From Alnus glutinosa (taxonomy: Eukaryota > Streptophyta > Magnoliopsida > Fagales > Betulaceae): 64,000 bases of DNA. Positions 48,606-59,593 of the stretch are shown here, piece after piece; positions within the stretch are counted from its first letter, which is position 1; each line of letters opens with the position of its first letter. The notes below the pieces were generated by a model. That model was given only the letters and a program-made list of their open reading frames with translations, ran no database searches and was not told the DNA's origin. The stretch is from NCBI RefSeq assembly GCF_958979055.1, contig NC_084887.1:32093544-32157543 (forward strand), read 5' to 3'. The translations under genes were made by a program, and so were the position numbers.

Positions 48606-48911
48606 ATGAGGCCTCCAAGAACATCAGTACCGGTCACCGGAAGCCGGCTATGGAAGTCTCCGATACCTTACCTCTTCGGTGGCTTAGCTGTAATGCTACT
48701 ACTCATTGGCGTGGCATTGGTTATCCTTGCATGCTCACACCGAAAACGCGCTTCTAGCTCACCAAGTGAAGGTGAAGATGATCAGAAGTCAGCAGTGCGG
48801 GGCGCCGTTGACGCAGAGCCAAAGATTGCTGTCATAATGCCCGGAGATGACAATCCCACGTACATAGCAACACGGTTCACTTCTTCAACTTGCCCTAGTG
48901 AGCAGGTGTAA
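48606..48911 (+). CDS. GDU: GLUTAMINE DUMPER family protein, array member 3 (altered VIMAG)
   Basis: An intronless gene of 101 residues, with LWKSPIPYLFGGLAVMLLL entering one membrane helix (about 18-43), SHRKR (44-48), an acidic stretch and AEPKIAVIMPGDDNPTYIAT. The family VIMAG motif reads VIMPG here (76-80): proline replaces alanine next to the glycine that is functionally important in Arabidopsis GDU1. The reading frame is intact and the rest is well conserved, so this is a real gene rather than a pseudogene, but interaction with LOG2 may be changed. It is paralogous to members 1 and 2 on the same strand. Confidence 0.94.
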   Translation: MRPPRTSVPVTGSRLWKSPIPYLFGGLAVMLLLIGVALVILACSHRKRASSSPSEGEDDQKSAVRGAVDAEPKIAVIMPGDDNPTYIATRFTSSTCPSEQV

Positions 48912-49492
48912 CTGCTTCATGAGCTTCAGCCATGTTTGCTAAAAAACACTTGTCAAAAACACTTCCCTAGAAAAGGAGTTTTTTGCAGTTAGATAGAAAA
49001 TATTAAGGTCGTTGTTGCTGTTTGGTTTTTTTCTTTTCTATCCTGTTCCTATTCTTGTCCGTTTTAGTAATGGCAGGAATATGTAAATCAATGAGTATTA
49101 ATAACTTTATCTTTGAAGCATAAACAGTCATAGCTTTGCCAAGTGCCAATACACCAGACTTTTCCTCTTTTTTTCAAAAGCTGTTACTTTTCTGTTCGAT
49201 CTACTGAATTATATGGAGGACGTACGTGCATTATTATTATTATTTTTTAACTTCATTTGTTAAAGTTCATATGATTCTCTGTCATATGAGAAGCTTTTTT
49301 CGCCAATCGCCATGGAAGGTCTAATCAATCCCCCCTAGCTTGGCCCATCTAATTAATTCATTTTAAATAAGCATATATCAGCTTACCAAATACCATATAC
49401 CCTTTAGAACGTACACTTAATAAATACAGTATATCTTTTACAATTTGCGTATAATTTATTGCAGAATATAAAGAAAATGGGCTTTTCTTCAC

Positions 49493-49494
<2 letters not shown>

Positions 49495-49524
<30 letters not shown>
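49495..49524. repeat. (AT)n microsatellite
   Basis: Pure AT run of about 30 bp. Confidence 0.9.
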
Positions 49525-49528
<4 letters not shown>

Positions 49529-49869
49529 AGTATGACCTGATCTTCTCCTGTGTTTCAGCTGAAAAAAGAAGTCTTGAAAGTCCCCATATAAATATATAAA
49601 TATATAGGTAAGTGTAATGAAATATATTGATGGATGCCGAAATAAATTCGATCTTCGAAACTCAATCAATCATGTACCTGGACGGGAAAGGGGGGAATAT
49701 TAAAGTACACGAATAATCAATCTTAGCAATTGCCAAATCTGAAACCTTAGGGAAAGAGGTTGGATGTGCCAGTGAGAGGCGCTGGTCGTTGATGATTGTC
49801 AGCCGTCCACCTAGTCCCCGAGTAAATGTACTCAGTGGACGATGGAAAGCACCTAGCCATGTGAGCACC

Positions 49870-50235
49870 ATTTTCTTTTCTTCATTGGCTACCTCGATCT
49901 ATACACATATATGCATTTTTTTTTTTTTCACTAAAAGTTGTTTTTTGTTGTTCATTTATGTTATTATAATATGTTAGTGGACGCGGCGGCTTCAAAACGT
50001 AAATAGCTAGCCTAACAATTAATATATAGTTTTTTTTTTTTTTTTTTTCTTTGACTAAATGGGAAAAGGTTCTTGGCACTGTGAGTAATGGGAGACATTT
50101 GTGAAATTGTGATGATAATTTTGGACTAGCTGTTGCACGATCGAACTCCCTTGTGTAGAAATATATCCTGCGGATATTCCAGTCTGATCAACACTGTGGG
50201 GAGGGCAACGTTAGGGTCAAAAGCTAGGTCCTGAG
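49870..50235. repeat. Duplicated noncoding block C' (GDU array)
   Basis: Partner of 42300-42690: atatatgcattttttttt, gcggcggcttcaaaacg, cactgtgagtaatgggagac, ggatattccagtc and cgttagggtca in order. Confidence 0.75.
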
Positions 50236-52050
50236 CATATACAGCCGGCTATAAAGCTACTCATTTTTTTTAAGTAATTATATCTTACTCATTATTTTAA
50301 CTATTTATTTTATTTAAATATTCTTTTTCAATATATTTTTTTTATTCTTTATAAAAGGGAGAGAATATTAGAGATTAAAAGAAGTTTATATACATTTGGG
50401 GAGTGAATTTGGTGAGCGCGGTAGCAACTATTCACCAATTTTCTTTTCCAAATTAATTGTTGAGCTAACTGGATGCAGCTTTTTTGCTCTCATTTTACTC
50501 GGACGAGAATGCTTACAACACATAGCAAATAAATGACCTAGAGTTTAGAACAACATGAGAACTGATTTTTAGGATGAGCTTAAAATGGTGGTTCTTGTTC
50601 GGTACGTCTTGTATCATTTTATGGTTTATTAACCTACAAAATAAACATGAAGCATCAAATTTAAGAATCGACCCATTTTGAGTGCAAATAATCTTTTAGG
50701 GACCATGCCCGGCCGCAAGCGACCTGTGTGAAAGAGACGTTTTGCATGATGTCTCAGGCTCGTGGTGAAGCTCCGGATACTCCAGTTAAAAAAAATTAAC
50801 TCGGCATCTTGACAGTTGATTTCTCTGAGACTTTGCCAATAATTCTTAAATTAAAAATTCTATTGTGGTGTAAGGTTAATAGAGTATTGCTTCACCATTA
50901 CCTGAGGAAATAGGCCAAAATTGATTAACCAAAGGAAAAAAAAGCTGAGTAGGGAACATTAACTTACGGTGCCTCGTAAATCAATTGAAGCATTTAAACA
51001 TTAATGCCTGAAAAGCCCACTGCGGATGGATATATACACTCGTCTTTGTTTGACATGATCAACTTGTTGCAATTTGCAAAAGCAGTCTATACATATCTTC
51101 TGCTTCTTTATTTCTAATCTACAATTTTCACAGATACTTCTGTGATGAATATATAAGTAAATGTTATTTGCACATTTTTATATATATATAGTTGATTTTG
51201 GGTGAAAGTTAATACTTAACCATATAGATAAAAGGTCTGCATATATAGCAGGCCGGGGATCGGAGATCAGGCCTTATTCAATTCCTTTTTACAAATAACC
51301 ACAATTTAGGAAGAGGCCGCGCCCAGCCCATTTGTCAAATTGCTCCATATAATTCATCAGCCGTAATCACTTATTTTGTTAAGTAAGCTCTTTTAATATT
51401 ATGACATATCATAAAATATTAATTAAATAATTAAATTTATTATTCAAAATAAGTGGTAGTTTATCTTGAGTCGTATCTTTTTATTATATCTCTTATTTAA
51501 ATTAAATATTTTACATTACTAAAGTTATTATTTTCTACCTGGCCTCTTAAATTTTTAAGAGAATTGATAATTTGTCATCGATGTTAATAATATCATGACG
51601 TGGCCTGAAAATGAGCAATTTGTATAAAGTGTTGTTAGGGGTATTAGGCATCTTTCTTAATTCACTCCCAAAATTGTTTATTCATTTCTCTCCTCTCTTC
51701 ATTCCATTGTATTTTTTTTTGGTTAGATTCTAATTTTATCATGTAATATATATGTTATCCCTATGTATGGTAAATAAGTGTAAGTGTATAATATGGTAAT
51801 TATATTGTAATTTTTTCTTCTGGTCTCTTAAATTTGGATACCCATATATAGGAGTAGCCCATTGGTAAAATAGGTGGAGGGCATGCATACAGTTGAGTTT
51901 CAAAATCCAATATTACTGTTAAACTCTGGCAATTTATGTCATTAAAATTGTGAGAAAATATGGATAGTACTATTTAGAGAAGCAAATGGTTTTCACTATA
52001 ATATCATGCTTGTTTGGGTTCTTATAACCAATGAATCCTATCAAAGTGCT
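50236..52050. other. Intergenic, no gene seen
   Basis: AT-rich DNA after the GDU array, with no protein similarity or clear element borders. Confidence 0.45.
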
Positions 52051-52475
52051 CACTACAAAAAATAAGCTCATTAGCGGTGACACATTGTCATAGCTAATGA
52101 GTATTTTGTTGCTGTTATTGATCAATAACGGTGACATGTGGCCACTAATGAGGTGGTCACTAAAAATCGGACGCTAATGATCAGTAGTGGCGACTCAATG
52201 GGTCGTTGCTAATAATAATTTTTATCGACGGTAAAGAATTTTAGAACTTGATCTGTAAGTCGCCGCTAATGCTCTATTACTAGCAGCGACCCACTCTATT
52301 ATTAGTGGCAAGTACGGGTTGCCGATAATGCTCTATTATTAACGGCGACTAATGATGTTAAAAAAAAAAAAATTAAAACATTATTAAAGGCGACTATAAA
52401 GTCGCCGCTAATAATGTTTTATTTTTTATATATATAAAACTAATCCCAAAAAACTAATTATCAATAATTCATTTA
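52051..52475 (+). mobile_element. CACTA transposon terminus with subterminal repeats
   Basis: CACTACAAAAAATAAG starts at 52051. It is followed by many copies of a short subterminal motif in both directions, such as gtcgccgctaat, ggcgac and attagcggtgac (52070-52420). This is the plan of En/Spm (CACTA) ends, where the transposase binds the subterminal repeats. The element is interrupted by the MULE at 52476. The matching right end was not found within the window. Confidence 0.8.
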
Positions 52476-53573
52476 GGGATAATTGCACCGGAGGTCCCTG
52501 TGGTATACCATAATTATTTTTCACTCCCTATGGTTTAAAAAGTTCACTGGAGGTCCTCGTGATATGCAATAATTACAAATCGATCCCTGGCGTCAAATTC
52601 TGTTAAAATTTTTAACAGATTCCGTCAAATGCCACGTCAGCGCCACGTGTCGTCATCTTATTGGTGACACGTGGCGCTGACATGTCTAATTTTAATAAAA
52701 TAATATAAATTTATTAAAAAATAAATAAAAAATACTTATTTTTTTTTTAAAAAAAAACAAAAAACAAAAAAAAAAAAGAAAAAAACAAAAATAGGAAAGG
52801 GGTGGCCTGGCCACCCCCAAAAGGGGTGGCCAGGCCACCAACAGCCCATGGGGGTGGCCGCGCGCCACCCCCAGAGGCCGCCGGCGGTGGCGCGCGGCCA
52901 CCCCCAGTGGCCGGGGGTGGCGCGCGGCCACCCCCAGGCCATTGGGGGTGGCCTTCGGGCCACCCCTAGATCTTCTAAGGGTGGCCCGATGGCCACCCCC
53001 GGCCACTGGGGGTGGCCGCGCACCACCCCCAGAGGCCACCTGGGGTGGCGCGCGGCCACCCCCAGTGGCCGGGGGTGGCCATCGGGCCACCCTTAGTAGA
53101 TCTAGGGGTGGCCCGAAGGCCACCCCCTGGGCCTTGGGGGTGGCCGCGCGCCACCCCCGGCCACTGGGGGTGGCCGCGCGCCACCCCCTGCAGCCACTGG
53201 GGGTGGCGCGCGGCCACCCCTAGTGGCTGGGGGCGGCCAGGCCACCCCCAAAGGGGTGGCTGGGCCACCCCTTCAGCTTTTTTTTTTTTTTTGTTTTTTT
53301 TTTTGAATTTTTTTTATAAAAAAATAAGTATTTTTATTTATTTTTTAATAAATTTATATTTTTTATTACGATAGACACGTGTCGCCATCTTATTGGCGAC
53401 ACGTGGCGCTGACGTGGCATTTGACGGAATCTGTTAAAAATTTTAACAGAATTTAACGCTAGGGATCGATTTGTAATTATTGCATATCACGAGGACCTCC
53501 AGTGAACTTTTTAAACCATAGGGAGTGAAAAATAATTATGGTATACCACAGGGACCTCCGGTGCAATTATCCC
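52476..53573. mobile_element. Foldback MULE with GC-rich palindromic core
   Basis: Perfect 9-bp target duplication attcattta at 52467-52475 and 53574-53582. The inverted arms start gggataattgcaccggaggt on both sides and extend about 300 bp with few differences. Each arm contains caatg/cgccacgtgtcg(t/c)catctt-type text. The core (about 52798-53272) is a dense array of gggggtggc and gccaccccc in alternating direction, with spacers such as cgcgcg and agatct. Flanking the core are A- and T-rich stretches. Open frames across the core exist in several frames only because of the repeated composition, and I do not regard them as genes. No transposase. Confidence 0.93.
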
Positions 53574-53582
53574 ATTCATTTA

Positions 53583-53992
53583 TGATGAAGACTAATAACC
53601 TAGAAGTCAAGTAGACTAGTTCATATATCTAACCAACACCTAACATGGTAAAAGCTAACTATTAAACTCCAAAACATCACAAGACCACCTAGCAACCCCA
53701 AAATCTAAACAACCATCAACCAAAATTACAAGATCAAAACACGCATGTTATGAAATCACCAAAATTTAAAAGCAACAAAGAAACCCCACTCACATCTTCA
53801 TTTTCCATAATTCAGTAAAAAGATTTCACAAGACAAATCGTACCCACATCCAAAACCCCTACACATACGTCAACATAAAATATGAGACACAAAGATAGCA
53901 TAGACAAAGACGATAACACTAAGACCATATAGACAATAACACTATCATTAACAAAATTCTCAGACTAAGCATAATGGCATAATGCAATGTAC
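53583..53992. other. A-rich DNA, probably CACTA interior
   Basis: A-rich, gene-free sequence between the MULE and the LINE fossil. It may be the continuation of the CACTA element that starts at 52051; this is inference from position only. Confidence 0.35.
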
Positions 53993-55335
53993 TTTCTTTT
54001 TTCTTTTTTTATGAACTAAAAGTTTTAAAAACCAAACACAGTACATTACAACTCTCCGGTAAAGGCCGGAAACAAGCTCCTTAAAAAGGAAGCACCAACG
54101 TACCAACACTACACTTTTACAGCAGCAAGTTCCTTAAAGGAAACACCAAACAACACAAGCAAACCAACAAAGGAAGCCAAAAAAACACTACAGGACAGAC
54201 TGAACATTCCACCTAGAAGCTAAAGCTTCATTTACAGCCGTCCTTTTAAATCTCCCTTTATGCAGAAGCCGCATACGAACGTGCCATCTAATTTGGGTAA
54301 TTAGGATGAGTTCCTCCGTTCTTGGATTGTTCCCAAAGCATAAATTGTTTCTTTGTTTCCACAAGTGATACACAAGAGCTGCAAGACTAAGTTTACACAG
54401 AGTAGCCTTCATACTTTTACCTCGAAGATTACCAATATACTCCAGTCCATTATCTGATCCCATCTCACATACGGATCTAAAACTAGGTAATCTTTCATCA
54501 GTTGTCTCCAAATTCTCCTGTTGAAACCATAATGAAAGAACAAATGTTCAATACATTCTTGATGGCCAAAACAAAATCTGCACAAAGAATGACCACCGAA
54601 CCCCCAAGAACACATTCCATCTTTGGTAGCAAGTGAATTTTTAAAGACTAACCACAACATAAATGCATGTCGAGGGATGGCCATAGAAAACCAGATCACT
54701 TTGGACCAAGGAACGTCCGGCAGTCTATTCCTCAAATGATCCCAAGTCTCAAAACAATTATACACACCACTACGGGAATTCCAAACTGGCAAATCAGTCT
54801 CTCCAATAGCCACTTCAAAGAGCTTACCTTGGATGTCAACCAGAATATCTGATCTAGCACATGGCCAAAACCAATCTCCATTCCGAATTATAGAAGACAC
54901 CTGAGCATCCAAACAACTTCCAGCATCATACACAGGCCGAAACCCATATCAGTCAATCAATCTTCCATTAGGGTGCCAGCAATCAAACCACAGAAAAATT
55001 CTGGTCCCATCACCTACTGAAAACTGAATGAACTCCTTAGCCACTGCCATCAGCTTAAGAAGCTTCTTCCAGCTCCAAGAGCAAGAAGTGGGGATAGATA
55101 CCTGCTAGAAACTCTTTCCCTTAAGCAAATTATTCTCAACCCAAGCAATCCAAAGTGAGCCCGCCTGAGAAAACAAACTCCAAATATGCTTAAGCATTGC
55201 AGCTTGATTCCAAGTTTCTAGCCTTTTTAACTCCAACCCACCTTCTGTTTTAGGCACACATATCTTCTCCCAAGACACCTTAGCTTTAGCTTTAGTGTCA
55301 TTAACATTCCAAAGAAACCTATTAATGTGTGTTTT
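53993..55335 (-). pseudogene. LINE fossil, 3' half of ORF2 (zinc-binding RT region)
   Basis: On the minus strand the order is: NDTKAKAKVSWEKICVPKTE (from about 55305), a GGLELKRLETWNQAAMLKHIW stretch, SGDGTRIFLWFDCWHPNGRL-like text (about 55020), then the zf-RVT domain with PWSKVIWFSMAIPRHAFMLW (about 54710-54651) and CRFCFGHQECIEHLFFHY (54581-54528), followed by LVYHLWKQRNNLCF. Several stops and a frame change break it. A T run at about 53993-54010 is the reversed A tail. The catalytic RT palm is missing, so this is a 5'-truncated dead copy. Confidence 0.85.
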
Positions 55336-56640
55336 TCTTATTGTGAAAACATTGCAGACAAGTCTAATACTTAAAGAGCGCGCTTGTCATTTTAAAAGTA
55401 AATGCTAGTATTGCTCGTGCTACTTGGTTATTTTATTGAATAGAAATTTCTAGTTTAATTACCACATGCCTCCTCATGGCGTTAAGGAATTGTTGTTGCT
55501 GGGGACACGAGGACCATATATGTAGTGGTTTAGTTGGGCCTCTCAACCCCCTGCACAAAATGAAGAAGAAAGGAAGTGTGGCAGGACTAGGTGATCTGCT
55601 TAGGGAGAAAGAAAGATAGAAAGAAAGAAATAAGGTTTGTATATATATGGCATCACATATATGTCATTCAATAATTTAAAGTTTGGCAGATTTAAGAGGT
55701 TTATAAGGCCATTGTCCGTCATTTGCAATATTCTCCTACCAAGTATAAAGTGAATGTGAAATAAGAAGTAACGTGAGTACAATAAGCTAGTTGGGAGGAA
55801 GATTTGACCGTTGGAGAGAGTTAAGAAGATTAATTGATCTGAATGCCCACCGTTTGAAGCTTCCAAATCATATCTCAACGTCCAATTAATGGTTTCAACA
55901 TCAAGCATCTAGTTTCTTTCACTAGCGATTCTTTCCCAGGATTAAGTGTACGTGTGAGTTGTGGGCAATCCAAGTGAACCCTAGACCAGATTGCCCACAA
56001 CTTCATGAAAAAATTCGAGCAGAGGAAGAATGCTCCAAGAGGTAGTGTTTGCAACAAGTACCCAGGATTGAGTTCACTTGACTCTCGCTCGAGGGTCGCT
56101 CGAGCAAAGCAATATGATAGAAAACTCGAGAGTTCACTCGAGACACAATCTATGATTGCTCGAGCGAGAGGCAAATATGCTACATGTGAAAATCCGGAGA
56201 GTTCGCTTGATGGTTGGCTCAAACTTTGCTTAAGCGAGTTTGTGATCTTTTAGAGAATGCCAGTTTTATAATTTTCTTTTCATGGTTGCAACTCTAACTC
56301 CTATTTAAGTACAATAAGCACGGTATGGCTGCTTAGTTCATGTTATTTTCTCAGTTTATCAATAAGAATACCCTAAAGAGAGTTTTTCTTCAATTTTCCT
56401 ATAGTTCTTATAGTATTCAAAAGATTTATAAAAAGGTCGTTGTGTGTTATTTTGTTTACAAATTTTGCTTCTCCCTATGCCACACTGAATCATAAACCCG
56501 GCCCAAGCACTTGAATTGTCCTTCACTCAAATATTAGGTTAGTACGCACATAAGAGGATTTAGATCCCGAACAATATGAGCATTACCCACTTCCCATGTA
56601 AGAGAAAAAATACAAGTAGATCGAGGTAAAAAAAAAAAAC
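55336..56640. other. No gene; possible LTR remnant around 56030-56570
   Basis: CTCGAG-rich text (gctcgagcgag, actcgagacac; 56080-56170) followed by atttaagtacaataagcac, cagtttatcaataagaata and tttgcttctccctatgccac looks like an LTR with an R/U5 region, but no TG...CA ends, primer site or target duplication could be fixed. No host gene is supported. Confidence 0.4.
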
Positions 56641-56654
56641 AAATAGATGAATTT

Positions 56655-57056
56655 AATGGGTCCTGGTAGGGCCCGATTTGAAGTATGGGTGCTAGATTAA
56701 TGGTTCAGCCTAGTATGAGATAGGTTTAAGGACGTAATTTTTTTTGCGTTCCATCACCTTTGAAGGTTTTTGGCGTATCGATCTAGTATTTAACATTGTT
56801 ATGGCTACCAGCTGGTGCCTGAGGGAAGCCGCTGCAACATTGGAAAGGGCTACCGGATTTAGAGTGAAAGTCACCATAGAGCGTACTAGAATGTCGTAGA
56901 CGTCGGCACAAAAGCGTAGCAAATTGTTATGATTATGATGGGGCCAATTTGGGGTATGGACACTAAATTGAGCTAGCCTAATTTGAAATAGGTTAATGAC
57001 CTAATTTTTTAGGTTTTATCAGCTCTATAAGTACTTTTGGTGTATCGATTAGATAC
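56655..57056. repeat. Pair of about 115-bp direct repeats
   Basis: 56664-56788 and 56939-57056 share gggcc(c/a)atttg(a/g)(a/g)gtatgg, tagcctaatttgaaataggt-like text, gacctaattttttaggtttt and tttggtgtatcgatta at about 70 percent identity, separated by about 150 bp. The layout could be a TRIM-like pair of LTRs, but I found no primer site. Confidence 0.6.
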
Positions 57057-58154
57057 ATGCATATATAATAGAACTGCATCCGAATCTTTTGGTAATTAAG
57101 TTAGGTAGGAATTAAGCACCAATTTACAGCTGATCTGGTCCGCAGTACTCAGGTCAAGATTTATAATGTATGGGGGGGTTTTTTGTGATTAAAATATGGA
57201 TTTTTATCCCTAAGAGTGAGTTTCATTCAATTGGGAAGATAATTTGTCTTTGACGATTTGGGTATCACATATATGCTTTACCCAATACCCAGTCGTTTTT
57301 CGTAATGATTGTCCGGCCGGGGCACATTTTTTATTACTGTGCTCTTTAGTTAGCTAGTTTTGAAGATCAAGTTGGGGGAAAAAAAAGTCAAAATGACAGA
57401 TCATAAAAATTGACATGAATCAATAAGAAACTAATTACATATATGAATGCTGAAAACGTAATATTGCTTTTTGCAGCGGCCTTGATTAAAACGGCTAAAA
57501 TATGATCAAGATCTTATCTTACATACAGCCCACCGACAAGGCCAATGAAAAAGACTCTTAGGATGGATGTAATCGATCTCCAAAAGATCCTTTGTTTCTC
57601 TTATTTGTTTTTAGCGGGTCCCAATTAGCCAAAATGATTAGACGCAGGAATATGAACAAAGCTAGCTCTACTTTGAAATGCGGGAAACAACCCATAAGGA
57701 GAGTGATTATTTTGTGAAAATATATGAAAGGCATGGAAACGCGTGGAACAATTAACGGACGAAATACGTACAGGCCAGGAGATGAACTTTTCATCTTTTT
57801 TGTTAAATACACGTAAAAAATGAGATTAATTACAAGGGTCATGATCAGTCAAAAACCAAATTAGGAAACTGGCCGGTGAGGGAAAATGTGTATTGAAATA
57901 ATGGATAGGACATGTGAATTGGTTTACCCTTTTATGAAAACGGAATTTAAAGTTGGTGTATCGTTTAATGGTATACATTAAGCTAATTTTAACAATTTTT
58001 TAACAAAAAAATTTAAATAATATAACATCGTATATACGATTAATTAGATGCACAAACTTTAAAATTCTCATCATAAAATGAAAAGAATCATTGTCCGTTA
58101 TGATAAGGTTTTGCTACGTATCGGAAAAGTTTGTGCAACGTACATTGCCTCGAT
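57057..58154. other. Intergenic, no gene seen
   Basis: AT-rich DNA without protein similarity. Confidence 0.45.
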
Positions 58155-58162
58155 CTTCAAAC

Positions 58163-58412
58163 TAGGCTTGGCAATTCGGGTTGCCGTGTTAACTCATCGG
58201 GTTAGCGTGTCAACCCATTTAATTAATTTTGTAAAAAATGTGTAATTATTGCGTCATAAATATGTTATAAACGGGTTGATGGGTCATAAACGTGTCATAA
58301 ACAGGTTGGTGGGTCATAAACAGGTTGACGGGTCATAAACGAGTTATAGCCTAAACCTAAACCCTATATATTTGTGTCGGATTCGTGGATCGTTTCAAAA
58401 TTATCAAGCCTA
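58163..58412. mobile_element. hAT-type MITE with perfect 8-bp duplication
   Basis: Flanked by cttcaaac on both sides (58155-58162 and 58413-58420). The ends are taggcttggcaatt and (reversed) taggcttgataatt. The interior has four tandem-like units of gggtcataaac(g/a)(g)gtt (58270-58345). TIR plus an 8-bp duplication indicate hAT. No coding capacity. Confidence 0.92.
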
Positions 58413-58547
58413 CTTCAAACCAACCCTGCAAAACTTATTGGCTTGATTGAGAACCATACTCAAATCCGGTTTTGAGTATGAATCCGGTTTAAAAACTAAT
58501 TTTGGACACGAAAATCACCATCCTCTTCAAACTAACCATTTAGAAAT

Positions 58548-58774
58548 GGGAAATGCTAAACATCCTCCACTCATCCCCCTTTTATCGCCCTTTTATAATA
58601 AAAAATTTGATTTTTATTAAAAAGTTGTCTCTGATGTCAAGCGATAAAAGGGGGATGAGTGGAGGATGTGTAGAAGGGCTCTTGACATCAGAGACAACTT
58701 TTTAATAAAAATCAAATTTTTTATTATAAAATGGTGATAAAAGGGGAATGAGTGGAGGATGTGTAGAATGGCTC
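58548..58774. mobile_element. MULE-type MITE with extra internal terminus
   Basis: Flanked by tttagaaat on both sides (58539-58547 and 58775-58783), a perfect 9-bp duplication. Terminal repeats share catcctccactcat. The body reads: terminus, subterminal arm, a reversed terminus (58640-58676), then the reversed arm and reversed terminus. So 3 termini occur in 227 bp. The arms (tttgatttttattaaaaagt and reverse) are almost perfect inverted copies. Confidence 0.92.
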
Positions 58775-58783
58775 TTTAGAAAT

Positions 58784-59593
58784 TAAACCAGAAATATGCA
58801 TTTAGATTAAAAAATTTATTATTATTTTTTATATACATTGTTGAGCTACAATAATGCTCAGCAAGCTAGTCAAATCCTTGACCAAAATAACTTGCCCAAT
58901 GTTGAGCTTTTTCTAATGATTTTTACTGTAGAATCAGTTAAAATAACTTTTTAACTATTCTACCTAGCGGATCCAACTCGAGTGTTCTCGGAGACAAAAA
59001 AGTAGCACACACATGCAGTACAAAGAAAAGAAAATAGGCCTTTGGTAGCCTCAGCTTCTAGACCATCCTGATCGATCTAGAATCCCCAGAATTCAGTTGG
59101 GTTCCCCTGCACGCTTCTTCGGAAAAAGCTGATCTATGGCAATGACAAGCACAGTACTAAAGCTCTGAAAGATGATTAACTAGCAAGTGGATAAGCTCTG
59201 CTATAACATATTTAGGGACATGGGTTTACATGCTCTCCAGTTGTACAATGTACATTCACTCTTTATTGTCCACTAAAAGCCACTTTGTCATTGAAGTCGA
59301 CAATGACACAAGTAAATATAATTAAAGACTCGTTTAACAATGCTATTTTAAGAATTTTTTTTTTAAAAAAAAAATTAAAAACATTAATAAACAATTCAAA
59401 ATATAACTTTTTTGTTTTTATTTTTTAACTAGGAGGACAGCAAACCCATCTACCATTTACCCTAAATGGGTAAATTCTAGATCTTCTTATATAGTGATTT
59501 TAGGCAGAATCATTGTTCAAAATATACATGCATGTGACTAGTTCTCTGACTCTCTCCTCTTTCTCCCTGAGTATCTTTTGTTCTCTGTCAATA
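58784..59593. other. Upstream region of the SOFL gene
   Basis: No gene seen. ttatatag at 59487-59494, about 100 bp before the ATG at 59594, is a plausible TATA box. Confidence 0.45.

Noticed and set aside
52692-53374. Open frames of 82-143 residues on both strands across the GC-rich core of the MULE, rich in Gly, Ala, Pro, Arg and Trp
   Set aside because: They overlap in several frames on both strands, consist of the repeated gggggtggc word, and lie inside a non-autonomous transposon. No family similarity.
59513-59593. Upstream in-frame ATG extending the SOFL protein by 27 residues
   Set aside because: The added text is not conserved in the family, looks like a T/C-rich 5' UTR and lies only about 20 bp after the TATA-like box.
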